Shown: positions 9,669 through 22,053 of the stretch, piece by piece | Layout of the letters: every line of letters begins with the position of its first letter | Position numbering within the stretch: the stretch's first letter is position 1 | NCBI GenBank assembly: GCA_903871935.1 | Contig: CAIQIQ010000006.1 | Span: 1-64,000 of the forward strand | Length of the DNA stretch: 64,000 nt | Source of the DNA: an uncultured Phycisphaerales bacterium | GTDB lineage: Bacteria > Planctomycetota > Phycisphaerae > Tepidisphaerales > Tepidisphaeraceae | Direction: 5' to 3' | Position numbers and translations under genes: made by a program | The notes under the pieces: model-generated | What the model saw: the letters and a program-made list of their open reading frames with translations, nothing else | What the model was told of the DNA's origin: nothing | Databases searched by the model: none

Positions 9669-11054
9669 ATGGCAAAGACGCATCAGCAGTTTCTCTGTTC
9701 AAAGTGTGGCTCGCTGCACGTGAAATGGATGGGCAAGTGCCCCGATTGCGGTGGGTGGGATACGCTGCAGCCGTTTACAGCGCCTGCGCCCGATGCCCGA
9801 CGCGATTCGATCAGCGGGAGATCGAGCGCAACGGCCGACCTGACGGCCGGGGCCGAGCCCAAGCCGGTGGGGGATATCGAGCAGGATGAAGTGGAGCGCA
9901 TGCCGTCGGGGATCGGGGAGTTTGACCGCATCCTGGGCGGCGGGATTGTCCCAGGATCGGCGACGTTGATCGGCGGCGATCCGGGCATCGGCAAGTCTAC
10001 GCTTTTACTGCAGGCGGCCGGAGAACTGGCGAACCGGGATGGGGCGCAACGGATTCTGTACATCACCAGCGAGGAGTCGGCGAAGCAGACGGCGATGCGG
10101 GCGCGGCGGCTGTCAATCAACTCGCAGCGGCTGCTGGTCCTGGCGGAAACGAACGTGCAGAGGATCGTGAATCAGATCCACAAGGTGGGGCCGGCGGTGG
10201 CGGTGATCGACTCGATTCAGATGATCTACAAGCCGGATATCCCGGCAGCGCCGGGATCGGTCACCCAGCTTCGCGAATGTTGCATGGATCTGGTGTATCT
10301 GGCAAAGAGTTCGGGAATCGCGGTGATCTTTGTCGGGCACGTGACCAAAGAGGGGACCCTGGCCGGGCCAAAGCTGGTTGAGCACATCGTCGATACTGTG
10401 GCGTATTTCGAGGGAGATCGCTTCCATACGCATCGCATTCTGCGCTGCATGAAGAACCGATTTGGATCTACGAGCGAGGTGGGGCTCTTTGAGATGACTG
10501 GTGAAGGGCTGCAGGAGGTGACCGATCCGGGGAGCCTGTTTGTGGAGAGCTATGGCGGGCAACAGCCGCCATCGGGGTCGGTCTTGACGGCGGCGACCAG
10601 TGGATCGCGGGTGCTGCTGCTGGAAGTGCAGGCGCTGACAGCGCCCAGTGTGATCGGAGCGGCAAAACGCAAGACATCGGGGGTATCGGCCGACCGGGTA
10701 GCGATGATCATTGCCGTGCTGGAGCGGCGAAGCGGGATGCGACTGGCCGCGGAGGATGTGTTTGTGAATATCGCGGGGGGAGTGAAGGTGGTGGAGCCGG
10801 CGATTGATGTGGCGATTGCGCTGGCGATCGCATCAGCGCACCTGAACCGGCCGCTGCCGGCGGCAACGCTGGCGCTGGGGGAGTTGGGATTAGGCGGCGA
10901 GATTCGGAATGTCGGGCAGTTGGAACAACGGCTGCGCGAGGCAGCGCGGCTGGGGGTGAAGCACGCGATTTCGCCGCACGGTTTGACTGACATCAATGGG
11001 ATGACGGTGACGTCGGCGCGGAGATTGTCGCAGGCGATGGAGTTGCTCTCGTAG
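9669..11054 (+). CDS. radA: DNA repair protein RadA
   Basis: RadA (Sms) is a RecA-like ATPase that drives branch migration during recombinational repair. The 461-residue product begins with a C4 zinc finger (CSKCG and CPDCGGW within residues 10-28), then a Walker A motif GGDPGIGKST near residue 101, the RadA-specific KNRFG motif near 260 and a C-terminal Lon-protease-like domain. Length matches the family (about 450-460). An in-frame ORF extends upstream to 9543, but the residues there are not conserved, and ATG 9669 places the zinc finger at the usual distance from the N-terminus. It is transcribed alone, divergent from the kinase. Confidence 0.96.
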   Translation: MAKTHQQFLCSKCGSLHVKWMGKCPDCGGWDTLQPFTAPAPDARRDSISGRSSATADLTAGAEPKPVGDIEQDEVERMPSGIGEFDRILGGGIVPGSATLIGGDPGIGKSTLLLQAAGELANRDGAQRILYITSEESAKQTAMRARRLSINSQRLLVLAETNVQRIVNQIHKVGPAVAVIDSIQMIYKPDIPAAPGSVTQLRECCMDLVYLAKSSGIAVIFVGHVTKEGTLAGPKLVEHIVDTVAYFEGDRFHTHRILRCMKNRFGSTSEVGLFEMTGEGLQEVTDPGSLFVESYGGQQPPSGSVLTAATSGSRVLLLEVQALTAPSVIGAAKRKTSGVSADRVAMIIAVLERRSGMRLAAEDVFVNIAGGVKVVEPAIDVAIALAIASAHLNRPLPAATLALGELGLGGEIRNVGQLEQRLREAARLGVKHAISPHGLTDINGMTVTSARRLSQAMELLS

Positions 11055-11077
11055 AGCCGGTGACCCACCGGCGAGGG

Positions 11078-11689
11078 CTAATCCTTGATGCCCATCTCGG
11101 TGCGGAGGTCGGGCAGTGAGAGTTTGAAGCCGGGGAGAATGACACTCTCGGCGGTTTGCGATGGATCGTATGCGGTGCCTGCGTCCCAGTGGCCGTCCGC
11201 CTGGAGGACATAGCGGGTTACCCAGGAGAGCTTGGGATCCCAGACCCAGTACTCCCGACAACCATGGCGGGCGTAGAGGTCCTTCTTGAGGTTCAGGTCG
11301 CGGAGGACTGAATTGGGGGAGAGGATTTCCATGAGCACGTCGGGCGAGCCGATGACGCCGCGCGGAGTGATCTTTGCGGGGTCGCAGACGACGCCGACAT
11401 CGGGCTGGACAACCGTGTCAATCGAGTCCAGATCCGATGCATTTTGTACTGCCTGGGAGAGGAGGACATCAACGGGGGCAATGAATGGCCGACAAGGTTT
11501 GCCTTTTAGGAATGCCCGCAGTTCAGCGAAGATGATGCCTGCCAGCGTTTGATGGCCCCATGCCGGTGCTGGTGACATGTTCCATGCCTGCCCGCCTACA
11601 AGTTCCCATCGCTCGTTCTCCGGCCAGTTGCGATAGTCACCGTAGGTGAAATGGGTTGCTCCCGACTTTGGGCTCTGGACATGGGACAT
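11078..11689 (-). CDS. Uma2 family (DUF820) endonuclease-like protein
   Basis: The 203-residue protein matches the Uma2/DUF820 family, a PD-(D/E)XK nuclease-fold group expanded in cyanobacteria and planctomycetes and of unknown biological role. Seen: the N-terminal helix with WELVGG, the core strands FIAPVDVLL and VVQPDVGVV, the acidic segment DVLMEILSP and the basic/aromatic end KKDLYARHG followed by EYWVWDP. These provide the D, E and K residues expected for a metal-dependent nuclease site. Its 3' end faces radA, 23 bases away. Function in the cell cannot be told from context. Confidence 0.85.
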   Translation of the reverse strand: MSHVQSPKSGATHFTYGDYRNWPENERWELVGGQAWNMSPAPAWGHQTLAGIIFAELRAFLKGKPCRPFIAPVDVLLSQAVQNASDLDSIDTVVQPDVGVVCDPAKITPRGVIGSPDVLMEILSPNSVLRDLNLKKDLYARHGCREYWVWDPKLSWVTRYVLQADGHWDAGTAYDPSQTAESVILPGFKLSLPDLRTEMGIKD

Positions 11690-11750
11690 AGCACAATTCT
11701 ATCGCTGCCTGCTGGTGAGCGTCAACGAATTGCCGGTGACGCTCAGGAGG

Positions 11751-12734
11751 TCACTTCGACCCGAGGGTACGGTAGGACTCAAGAGTGAGTTCGCGGGCAG
11801 CGCGGGCGGCGGCGGCAACGGCAGGGTCGGGGTCCGTCATGAGTTGGCGCACCTCGCGAATGGCGGCGCGGCGGTCGCCGGCAGTGTTGGTGTTGTATTT
11901 GTACATCCCGAGTTTCAGCGTGGCCTCAACGCGCCAGATGCGCTCGGCGCTCTGCTTCGCGATGACAAAGACATCGCCAACATGCTTGGGGTGAACTGAA
12001 GGGTCGACGCTGGTGATCACCCGTGCTATCGGTTCGATCCGCTCGGCGCCGTAGACCCGCTGGGCTTTAACGTAGTCGGTGAGCCGGATGGCCTGGGGCT
12101 TGTCATCCTGATAGACGGCGATCTGGCTCAGGATGGTGGCGGCCTGCGCCATCATGCCCATGGCGGTCGAGAGTTGCTGCCGGGTCATCCGCTCATCGTA
12201 GAGGCGCAGACCGAGCAGGAATTCGGCACGAAGGTAGCGCTTGGCATCAGCGTACTGGTGCTTGTCAGCGTATTCGGTGCCGATGCGGGCGAGAAGTGCG
12301 CCGATTTGCTGCAGAGCGTTGAGGGCAGGAGTGGCGCCATATCCGACGGCCGCATCGACGCGATGGGTGAAGATGCCGGCCCGGCGGTGGTCGGCGGCAT
12401 CCGTGGCAACTTTGACGCCAACGAGTTCGGTCGCTGTTTGCAGAGTGAAGCCGACGGACTGGCGATCGTAGTCTTCCGGGTGAGCACGGTAATCGAAGAC
12501 AGCCTGCCAGTAGAGGTCGCCGGCATCTTGATCACGGGCGGGTTCGGGGATGAGCGTATGCGGGTCGATGGGGAGTTGGATGGCCGCGAGATTCGCGGGG
12601 TCTCGTGAGAACTCGGTCGGCTCGGTGCGGCGGCTGGTAACGATGCAGGTGGTGACGATGACTCCGGCCATCGCCAGTACCAGGATCGCGGAGATCAGCC
12701 AGCCCAATCGGTTACCCCACATGGGCGAAAACAT
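11751..12734 (-). CDS. membrane-anchored hypothetical protein
   Basis: A 327-residue protein that I do not recognise. It has one N-terminal hydrophobic segment (about residues 10-32, WLISAILVLAMAGVIVTTC) after a short positively charged start, which suggests a membrane-anchored protein with the bulk outside the cytoplasm. The rest is helical and alanine-rich, with periodic A/R/L patterns at 130-230 and a C-terminal region about residues 290-320 that could be TPR- or HEAT-like. No catalytic motif is visible. An alternative start is the ATG four codons in. It is followed by the Uma2 gene on the same strand after 61 bases, but no functional link is evident. Confidence 0.7.
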   Translation of the reverse strand: MFSPMWGNRLGWLISAILVLAMAGVIVTTCIVTSRRTEPTEFSRDPANLAAIQLPIDPHTLIPEPARDQDAGDLYWQAVFDYRAHPEDYDRQSVGFTLQTATELVGVKVATDAADHRRAGIFTHRVDAAVGYGATPALNALQQIGALLARIGTEYADKHQYADAKRYLRAEFLLGLRLYDERMTRQQLSTAMGMMAQAATILSQIAVYQDDKPQAIRLTDYVKAQRVYGAERIEPIARVITSVDPSVHPKHVGDVFVIAKQSAERIWRVEATLKLGMYKYNTNTAGDRRAAIREVRQLMTDPDPAVAAAARAARELTLESYRTLGSK

Positions 12735-12791
12735 AGCGGAAGGGTAGGCGAATTACCACACCGGGCAGGGGTATTTACGGTGCCAACGAGA

Positions 12792-12836
12792 AAAAAGACT
12801 CCCGACCCCTTAAGTTAAGGGGTCGGGAGTCTTTTT
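12792..12836. repeat. perfect 22-bp inverted repeat beside a RAYT transposase
   Basis: AAAAAGACTCCCGACCCC plus TTAA at 12792-12813 is exactly mirrored at 12815-12836, around a single central G. Both flanks end in A5/T5, so it would act as a rho-independent terminator on either strand. It begins 35 bases before the transposase ATG. In REP/RAYT systems such palindromes are the DNA substrate of the adjacent tyrosine transposase, which makes it a candidate REP-type element. Confidence 0.85.
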
Positions 12837-12870
12837 GCATTGGGAGGCGGGACGGTGTATGCTGGGGGAC

Positions 12871-13548
12871 ATGCCAAGACGACCGAGAGTTGCGACGGGC
12901 GGGTATGTTTATCATGTGCTCAACCGCGCTGTGGGACGGTGGCAGATCTTCCGCAAGGATGAGGATTTCGCGGCGTTTGAGAAGATCATCGGCGAGGTCC
13001 ATGAGCGCCGGCCGGTGCGGATACTCTCGTACAGCCTGATGCCTAACCACTGGCATTTGGTGCTGTGGCCCAAGGGTGATGGCGAACTCTCTGAATTCAT
13101 GCGGCTGCTGAGCGTAACGCATGTCCAGCGCTGGCATGCTCACTACCGCACGGCGGGGACGGGGCCTCTGTACCAGGGGCGATTCAGGAGCTTTCCCGTC
13201 CAGCCGGATGGGAATCTGCTGGATGTGTGCCGGTATGTGGAGCGTAATGCCCTTGCGAGTGGGCTCGTTCCGCGGGCGGAACAGTGGCGCTGGTGCAGCG
13301 CCAGTCAACGCGAACAGACTGAGCGGCCGTGGCTGCTGAAGGCCGACCTTTGGCCGGTTCCTAAACCGCACAGTTGGCTGGAACTGCTCAATACCGCGCT
13401 GCAAGGTGAGCTTCAGCAGCGGATTGCGCGCAGCCTGGAGCGGGGATGTCCGTTGGGAGACGCGACCTGGATCACCGAAGCGGCACGCCGCCTGTCATTG
13501 GACAGTACCCTGCATCCCCGCGGGCGCCCCAGGCACCCGGTCGGATAA
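12871..13548 (+). CDS. REP-associated tyrosine transposase (IS200-like, Y1)
   Basis: This 225-residue protein is a RAYT, a single-copy domesticated relative of the IS200/IS605 Y1 transposases that cut single-stranded REP hairpins. Seen: the N-terminal MPRRPRVATGGYVYHVLNR, the metal-binding HUH motif MPNHWHLV near residue 66, and the catalytic tyrosine region with YVERNALASGLV near 125. The C-terminal extension has the RAYT pattern GCPLGDATW and RLSLDSTLHPRGRPR. ATG 12871 follows GGGGGAC and starts at the conserved residues, although the frame stays open to 12835. A perfect palindrome lies just upstream. No second flanking palindrome was seen. Confidence 0.93.
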   Translation: MPRRPRVATGGYVYHVLNRAVGRWQIFRKDEDFAAFEKIIGEVHERRPVRILSYSLMPNHWHLVLWPKGDGELSEFMRLLSVTHVQRWHAHYRTAGTGPLYQGRFRSFPVQPDGNLLDVCRYVERNALASGLVPRAEQWRWCSASQREQTERPWLLKADLWPVPKPHSWLELLNTALQGELQQRIARSLERGCPLGDATWITEAARRLSLDSTLHPRGRPRHPVG

Positions 13549-13652
13549 AGTGCAGCCGCCGGAGGCGACCCCGGCATCTGAAGAACAAGCCGGTGAACCA
13601 TCGGCAGCGTAAGGGCCTATTATGTGATACCAATGTGCAAGGTATGCGGGTC

Positions 13653-13680
13653 TTGACGGGATTGCGCGGAGGGGGATACT
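13653..13680 (+). promoter_or_regulatory. candidate sigma70-type promoter before the small ORF and secA
   Basis: TTGACG at 13653-13658 and GATACT at 13675-13680 are separated by 16 bases and match the -35 and -10 consensus at 5 of 6 and 4 of 6 positions. If used, the start would fall near 13687, leaving almost no leader before ATG 13694. A GGAGGGGG run at 13668-13675 lies inside the spacer and could instead be a ribosome binding site for an upstream-initiated transcript. Confidence 0.3.
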
Positions 13681-13693
13681 GACTGGATTGCCG

Positions 13694-13999
13694 ATGCGCC
13701 GACGTGTTATCTATAACCTGCTGACGGTGGCCGCCTTATTGGGGGCCATGGGTAGCGACTATCTGGCCCAGGCGGGCACATACGTTCAGGGGGAAGCCGT
13801 TGTCGGCGTGGCCGAGAAGATGGCCGCCCGCTTTGGCAAGGCCTTCCCGCAACGGTCGAGCCAGCCCGCGACGCGGCTGGAAAGCACGCGGCAGACCGCG
13901 GCTGTCACGCAAGAGTTTCCCACGGCTGGCCGGCGTGATCCCCAGCAAGCCCGGCATTGCAGTACGCAGACGCTTCATCTTCCCCCGCCGCTCGCTTGA
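13694..13999 (+). CDS. small secreted-type protein upstream of secA, candidate secretion monitor
   Basis: This 101-residue ORF is not recognised as a family. Its start MRRRVIYNLLTVAALLGAMG has the basic n-region and hydrophobic core of a signal sequence, with a plausible AQA-type cleavage site near residue 27. Third-position G/C is strong along the whole frame, unlike the overlapping frames, which supports real coding. The C-terminus ends in LHLPPPLA then stop, a polyproline run of the kind that slows ribosomes. It lies 125 bases before secA on the same strand. In gammaproteobacteria the secM gene in this position encodes an exported peptide that stalls its ribosome and controls secA; this gene could be an unrelated analogue. 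No SecM arrest motif is seen. The frame can also begin at TTG 13688. Confidence 0.62.
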   Translation: MRRRVIYNLLTVAALLGAMGSDYLAQAGTYVQGEAVVGVAEKMAARFGKAFPQRSSQPATRLESTRQTAAVTQEFPTAGRRDPQQARHCSTQTLHLPPPLA

Positions 14000-14124
14000 G
14001 CATTTGCGCTGTCCCTGTTTGCATCAATAGGGCAGGTGCGTCACCACCCCGGGCCGGATTGGCATCAGGGCAGGCCGCATCACCCTGGCGGTATCAGCCT
14101 CTCTTTTCTTAACGGAACACTTCA

Positions 14125-18054
<3,930 letters not shown>

Positions 18055-18085
18055 TCGCTCATCAGGTGGATATTGAGCACTGCAA

Positions 18086-18373
18086 ATGCATGAGTTGCAC
18101 AGCCGAATCAGAGCAGCGATCCGACGAGGCAAGGTCGTGTTCTCGGTGCATGCCGATAACCGGCTCCAGCAACGTCGGATCGTCCGCTGGCAGGTGGTTG
18201 AGGGATTTGAGGATGGTGAGTTGCTACAGACCTACGCCTCAAACAAACCCGACCCTAAGATTCTGTTGCGTCAGACGCTGGCGGATGGGAGCCAGGTAGT
18301 CGCGGTGTGGGCATTCGTGAAGTCGATCGCATGCGCCAAACTGGTGACCGTTTACTTCGAGGAGAACGAATGA
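18086..18373 (+). CDS. DUF4258-like small protein, putative toxin of a gene pair
   Basis: A 95-residue protein with the DUF4258 pattern: an N-terminal helix HELHSRIRAAIRRGKVVFS, a short HADNRLQQRRI segment and strands ending in VAVWAFVKSIA and LVTVYFEE. DUF4258 proteins are small RelE-fold-like proteins often found in toxin-antitoxin-like pairs. The gene overlaps the next one by four bases (ATGA), as translationally coupled toxin-antitoxin genes do. It follows secA by 31 bases and probably shares or interrupts that transcript. Toxicity is inferred only from family and layout. Confidence 0.72.
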   Translation: MHELHSRIRAAIRRGKVVFSVHADNRLQQRRIVRWQVVEGFEDGELLQTYASNKPDPKILLRQTLADGSQVVAVWAFVKSIACAKLVTVYFEENE

Positions 18374-18603
18374 AAACGGCGAAAGAACGAATTCGGCACG
18401 GAACGGTGCGCCGGTATGTTGAGAGCGGCGACCTCATCGTCATCCTGGACGTTCCGGTGATCTACGCGCGTGAATCACCGGAAGAGCCGCTGTTGGAGGC
18501 CAGAACACTGAAGTTGCTTGATGAGGCACAACGGCGCGCCGATGCCGGTGATCGTAAATGGCTCCGCAGACATGGCAGGGTCTATGAGGCGCAGCCTGCA
18601 TAG
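18370..18603 (+). CDS. putative antitoxin partner of the DUF4258 protein
   Basis: A 77-residue protein that begins at ATG 18370 inside the stop of the DUF4258 gene. It has a basic N-terminus MKTAKERIRHGTVRRYVESG, a hydrophobic strand LIVILDVPVIYARE and a charged helical C-terminal half. No CxxC zinc finger or helix-turn-helix is evident, unlike the YgiT-type partners that often accompany DUF4258. It ends one base before or within the start region of the dxr frame. The antitoxin role is an inference from size and coupling. Confidence 0.6.
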   Translation: MKTAKERIRHGTVRRYVESGDLIVILDVPVIYARESPEEPLLEARTLKLLDEAQRRADAGDRKWLRRHGRVYEAQPA

Positions 18604-18638
18604 TGGGGTTCTGGTTTGGGGCGGCGGGAAACGCAGCG

Positions 18639-19817
18639 ATGCAGGCTTTGATGCAAACAGCACGTAAACGAATCGCAGTGCTTGGGTCGACTGGTTCGAT
18701 TGGAACCAGCACCCTTTCGGTGATCGGTCACCTCGGTGAGCCGTATCGGGCGGTGGCGTTGTCTGCGCATCGGCAGGGAAAGCTGCTGATGGAACAGGTG
18801 GCGCAGTACCGGCCGGCGGCCGTCTCGGTGACCGATGACAAGACGCATGCGGAATTGTGCGGGAAGCTCAAGGAGTTGAACGTACAGTGTTACTGCGGCC
18901 CCGAGGGGCTGGTGGAGATGGTTCGGCGCGATGACATCGATATTGTCGTCGCCGCGATCGTCGGGTCGGCCGGGCTGCCGGCAGTCCTGGCTGCTGTTGA
19001 GGCCGGCAAGACGCTGGCGCTGGCGAATAAGGAAGCCCTGGTGGTGGCCGGCTCGCTGCTGATTCCTCTGGCGAGAAAAAAAGGCGTGAGCATCCTGCCG
19101 GTGGATTCGGAGCACTCCGCCGTGTTTCAGGCCATGCACTGTGGCCGGGCAAGCGAGGTCAAGCGTGTCATCCTCACGGCATCGGGTGGCCCATTCCGCA
19201 AGGCAACGCGCCAGCAGATCGACCAGGCGACGCTGGCCGATGCCCTGAAACACCCCACCTGGCAGATGGGCAGCAAAGTCAGTATCGATTCGGCGACGAT
19301 GTTCAACAAAGGGCTGGAATTAATTGAGGCCTGCTGGTTGTTCGACATTCCGCCTGAGAAAGTTGAAATAGTGATCCACCCTGAATCGGTAGTCCATTCA
19401 ATGGTAGAGTTTGTGGATGGGTCGGTAATCGCGCAGCTTTCACCTCCGGATATGCGGACGCCGATTCAGTATGCACTGACGTATCCGCACCGCAGCAGCG
19501 GCTGTACACGCAAACTCGATCTACTGAAGGCATTTGCGCTGCACTTTGAACCGCCCGACCATGGACGGTTTCCGGCCCTGGCGATGGCTTACGAGGTGGC
19601 GCGCAAGGGTGGGACGTATGGGGCCGTGCTTAACGGCGCCAACGAGGCGGGTGTGAATGCCTTCACACAGGGGCAGATTGCCTTCGGACGGATTGCGGAA
19701 ATAGTTGAGCATACAATATCGGCGCATATACCGACTTCCTCGCCCAGCCTGGGGGATCTGCTGGAGGCAGACCGATGGGCACGGGAGAAGGCGCAGAGTG
19801 TCATTTGCCGTAACTAG
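18639..19817 (+). CDS. dxr: 1-deoxy-D-xylulose 5-phosphate reductoisomerase
   Basis: Dxr converts DXP to 2-C-methyl-D-erythritol 4-phosphate, the first committed step of the non-mevalonate isoprenoid pathway, using NADPH and a divalent metal. The 392-residue product shows the NADPH loop GSTGSIGTSTL near residue 15, NKEALVVAG, the metal/substrate motif DSEHSAVFQ, ASGGPFR, and the signature HPTWQMGSKVSIDSATMFNK. Length is typical. The frame opens at GTG 18603, but ATG 18639 (or 18651) gives the usual short N-terminus. It precedes rseP by 59 bases, the common dxr-rseP order. Confidence 0.97.
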   Translation: MQALMQTARKRIAVLGSTGSIGTSTLSVIGHLGEPYRAVALSAHRQGKLLMEQVAQYRPAAVSVTDDKTHAELCGKLKELNVQCYCGPEGLVEMVRRDDIDIVVAAIVGSAGLPAVLAAVEAGKTLALANKEALVVAGSLLIPLARKKGVSILPVDSEHSAVFQAMHCGRASEVKRVILTASGGPFRKATRQQIDQATLADALKHPTWQMGSKVSIDSATMFNKGLELIEACWLFDIPPEKVEIVIHPESVVHSMVEFVDGSVIAQLSPPDMRTPIQYALTYPHRSSGCTRKLDLLKAFALHFEPPDHGRFPALAMAYEVARKGGTYGAVLNGANEAGVNAFTQGQIAFGRIAEIVEHTISAHIPTSSPSLGDLLEADRWAREKAQSVICRN

Positions 19818-19876
19818 TGCCGTAAGCCGGCGCGACGAATGACTAACGACGAACAACAAGCGATTGAGGATACTGA

Positions 19877-21970
19877 ATGGACTTCCAAGGCATCATCCTG
19901 CTGATTGTTGGCTTCAGCCTGATCATCCTGATCCACGAGGGCGGCCATTTCCTGGCCGCCAAGTATGTCGGGATCAGGGTGGAGCAGTTCGCGCTGGGGT
20001 TTGGCCAGGCGATCTTCTCCTGGCGCAAGGGTCTGGGGTTCCGCGCCGGCTCCAGTGAAAAGGAACGCGCGCAGCGCGCGGCCGAACATATTGAAGCGCG
20101 GCGCAGCAGCGAGCTGCAGTTGAAGGAGAAGGTCGGCGCGACCTCACAGGAACTGGACAGCGCCGCGTTGGAGTTGGGCATCGGCGAAACCGAATACCGC
20201 TGGAACTGGGTGCCCCTGGGCGGCTATGTGAAGATGATGGGCCAGGATGACACCAAGCCCGGTATCGTCATAAATGATCCGCGCAGCTACACGAGTAAGA
20301 CCGTGGGGCAGCGGATGCTGGTGATCTCGGCCGGCGTGATCATGAACATCATCTTCGCCGCGATTGCGTTCATGGTGTTGTTCGTGGTGGGATTGGATGT
20401 TCCGCAGGCAGTGGTGGGCGGTGTGATTCCCATGGCGCCGGCACAACTGGCAACGAGGGCTGATGGCACGCCTGCTCCATTGCAGGTTGGTGATCAGATC
20501 ATCGCGATCAACGGTACGCCGCAGCACGACGATTTCCGGAAGATCGCGCTCAATACCGCCCTGGCAAAAATGGGTGCTCCGCTGCGGATTGATGTCAAAC
20601 GGGTGAACGGCACTTCCGAGACCGTATACATCACGCCCGAGGCGTCGGGGGGCTCGATGAGCATCCTGATGCTGGGTGTGCGGATGCCGAGATTGCTTGA
20701 GGGGCCGGACCTTTCTTCGCGGTCCTTACGGGACGAGTTGGCGGCCATTCCGGCAGAGAAACGGCCACTCGGGCCTGGGGATGTGATCACTGCGATCAAT
20801 GGCGAGAAGGTGGAGAAGTCCCAATTCTACAAGCTGGATCAGGCATTGCAGGCGAGCCGGGGCAAACCCGTGGACATCACCGTGAGGAGCGCGGATGGCA
20901 AAGATCGCTCCGTCGCAGTGCCGCCCGCTCTCGATGTGCCGTTTGGCGAGGATGGGATGCAGTATGCGGGAATGGTTCCGCGGGCGATGGTGCAAGGGCT
21001 GACGAAGCCTTCCTCAGTCGAAGGGAAACTGCAGCCAGAGGATGTGGTGACATCGATCAGTGTGGCCGGCGACGTGAAGAATGACCCCTCGCCAAAGGAC
21101 TTCAGCGAGCGCGGGCGCAAAGCCGGCGACCAGGGCGAGAAGGTGACGATCACGGTTCTTCGCGATGGAAGAGAGCTCAAGTTCCCGGACCTGGAGCCCA
21201 GTGTGCGGCTGGGGTTCAAGTGGGGCGAGTTCAAATGGGCAAAAGGCCTGGGAATTGGCGTGGGATATGAGCGCGACCACGCAGTGGTGGCGCGGGTGAT
21301 AAAGGGTTCTCCGGCCGAGGCCATCCCGCTGGGCAGCGCCATCAAGGCGATCAACGGTGTCGCCGTCGAGTCATGGGATGATGTGCTGTTTGAACTGCGT
21401 AAGGTACCGGCCGGCGAGATTGCCCAAGTGTCTGTGACTGCGCCCAACGCCAGTGCAATGACGGTTTATCCTGTTCGTCTGGGCAAACCCGATGCGCTGC
21501 TGCTGGCGAACATGCGCTACGGCACCGACCTGCCGTTGAAGTTCGCGACCGCCCGGCGGACCACGACGAATCCCCTGGAGGCGGCGTGGTGGGGTGTGCA
21601 GGAGACACGCGATTCGATTCTGCAGGTCTATCTGACGCTAAGCCGTCTGGTCGAGGGATCGGTGCCCGTTAGCGGGGTCGTCGGTCCGGTCGGCATGTTC
21701 CAGATGGGAACGAAAGTTGCGAACGAGGGCGTGGACTATCTGCTGTGGTTCCTGGCGATTATCAGCGCAAACCTGGCAGTTGTGAATTTCCTGCCGATCC
21801 CGGTGGTCGATGGCGGGCATTTCCTTTTCCTGGCGATCGAAAAACTGCGCGGCAGGCCGGTTCCGGATCGCATCATCGCCATGGCGACGTGGTGCGGGCT
21901 GGCGCTGATCGGGTTCGTGTTCATCGCGGTGACGTGTCAGGACATCCTGAGGATGCTCACGGTGCATTGA
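19877..21970 (+). CDS. rseP: RIP-type zinc metalloprotease (site-2 protease) with multiple PDZ domains
   Basis: This 697-residue intramembrane protease family cleaves membrane-bound anti-sigma factors and signal-peptide remnants. Seen: the active-site HEGGH at residues 20-24 in the first membrane helix, the conserved NFLPIPVVDGG motif near 636 in a late helix, and hydrophobic segments near 150-175, 605-650 and 665-690. RseP of E. coli has 450 residues and two PDZ domains. Here the periplasmic region is much longer and I count about four PDZ-like repeats (about 185-265, 285-360, 370-445 and 455-530), each with a GD.I.AING- or GSAIKAING-like turn. A charged helical insertion (about 55-105) lies after the first helix. 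It lies downstream of dxr. Confidence 0.94.
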   Translation: MDFQGIILLIVGFSLIILIHEGGHFLAAKYVGIRVEQFALGFGQAIFSWRKGLGFRAGSSEKERAQRAAEHIEARRSSELQLKEKVGATSQELDSAALELGIGETEYRWNWVPLGGYVKMMGQDDTKPGIVINDPRSYTSKTVGQRMLVISAGVIMNIIFAAIAFMVLFVVGLDVPQAVVGGVIPMAPAQLATRADGTPAPLQVGDQIIAINGTPQHDDFRKIALNTALAKMGAPLRIDVKRVNGTSETVYITPEASGGSMSILMLGVRMPRLLEGPDLSSRSLRDELAAIPAEKRPLGPGDVITAINGEKVEKSQFYKLDQALQASRGKPVDITVRSADGKDRSVAVPPALDVPFGEDGMQYAGMVPRAMVQGLTKPSSVEGKLQPEDVVTSISVAGDVKNDPSPKDFSERGRKAGDQGEKVTITVLRDGRELKFPDLEPSVRLGFKWGEFKWAKGLGIGVGYERDHAVVARVIKGSPAEAIPLGSAIKAINGVAVESWDDVLFELRKVPAGEIAQVSVTAPNASAMTVYPVRLGKPDALLLANMRYGTDLPLKFATARRTTTNPLEAAWWGVQETRDSILQVYLTLSRLVEGSVPVSGVVGPVGMFQMGTKVANEGVDYLLWFLAIISANLAVVNFLPIPVVDGGHFLFLAIEKLRGRPVPDRIIAMATWCGLALIGFVFIAVTCQDILRMLTVH

Positions 21971-22053
21971 TCTGCTGTTAGCAGCTCATTCATCAGGTTG
22001 AGTGCGCAATTCCTGGATAACAGACTGATCGTTGAACCACGGATAGACTCCGC

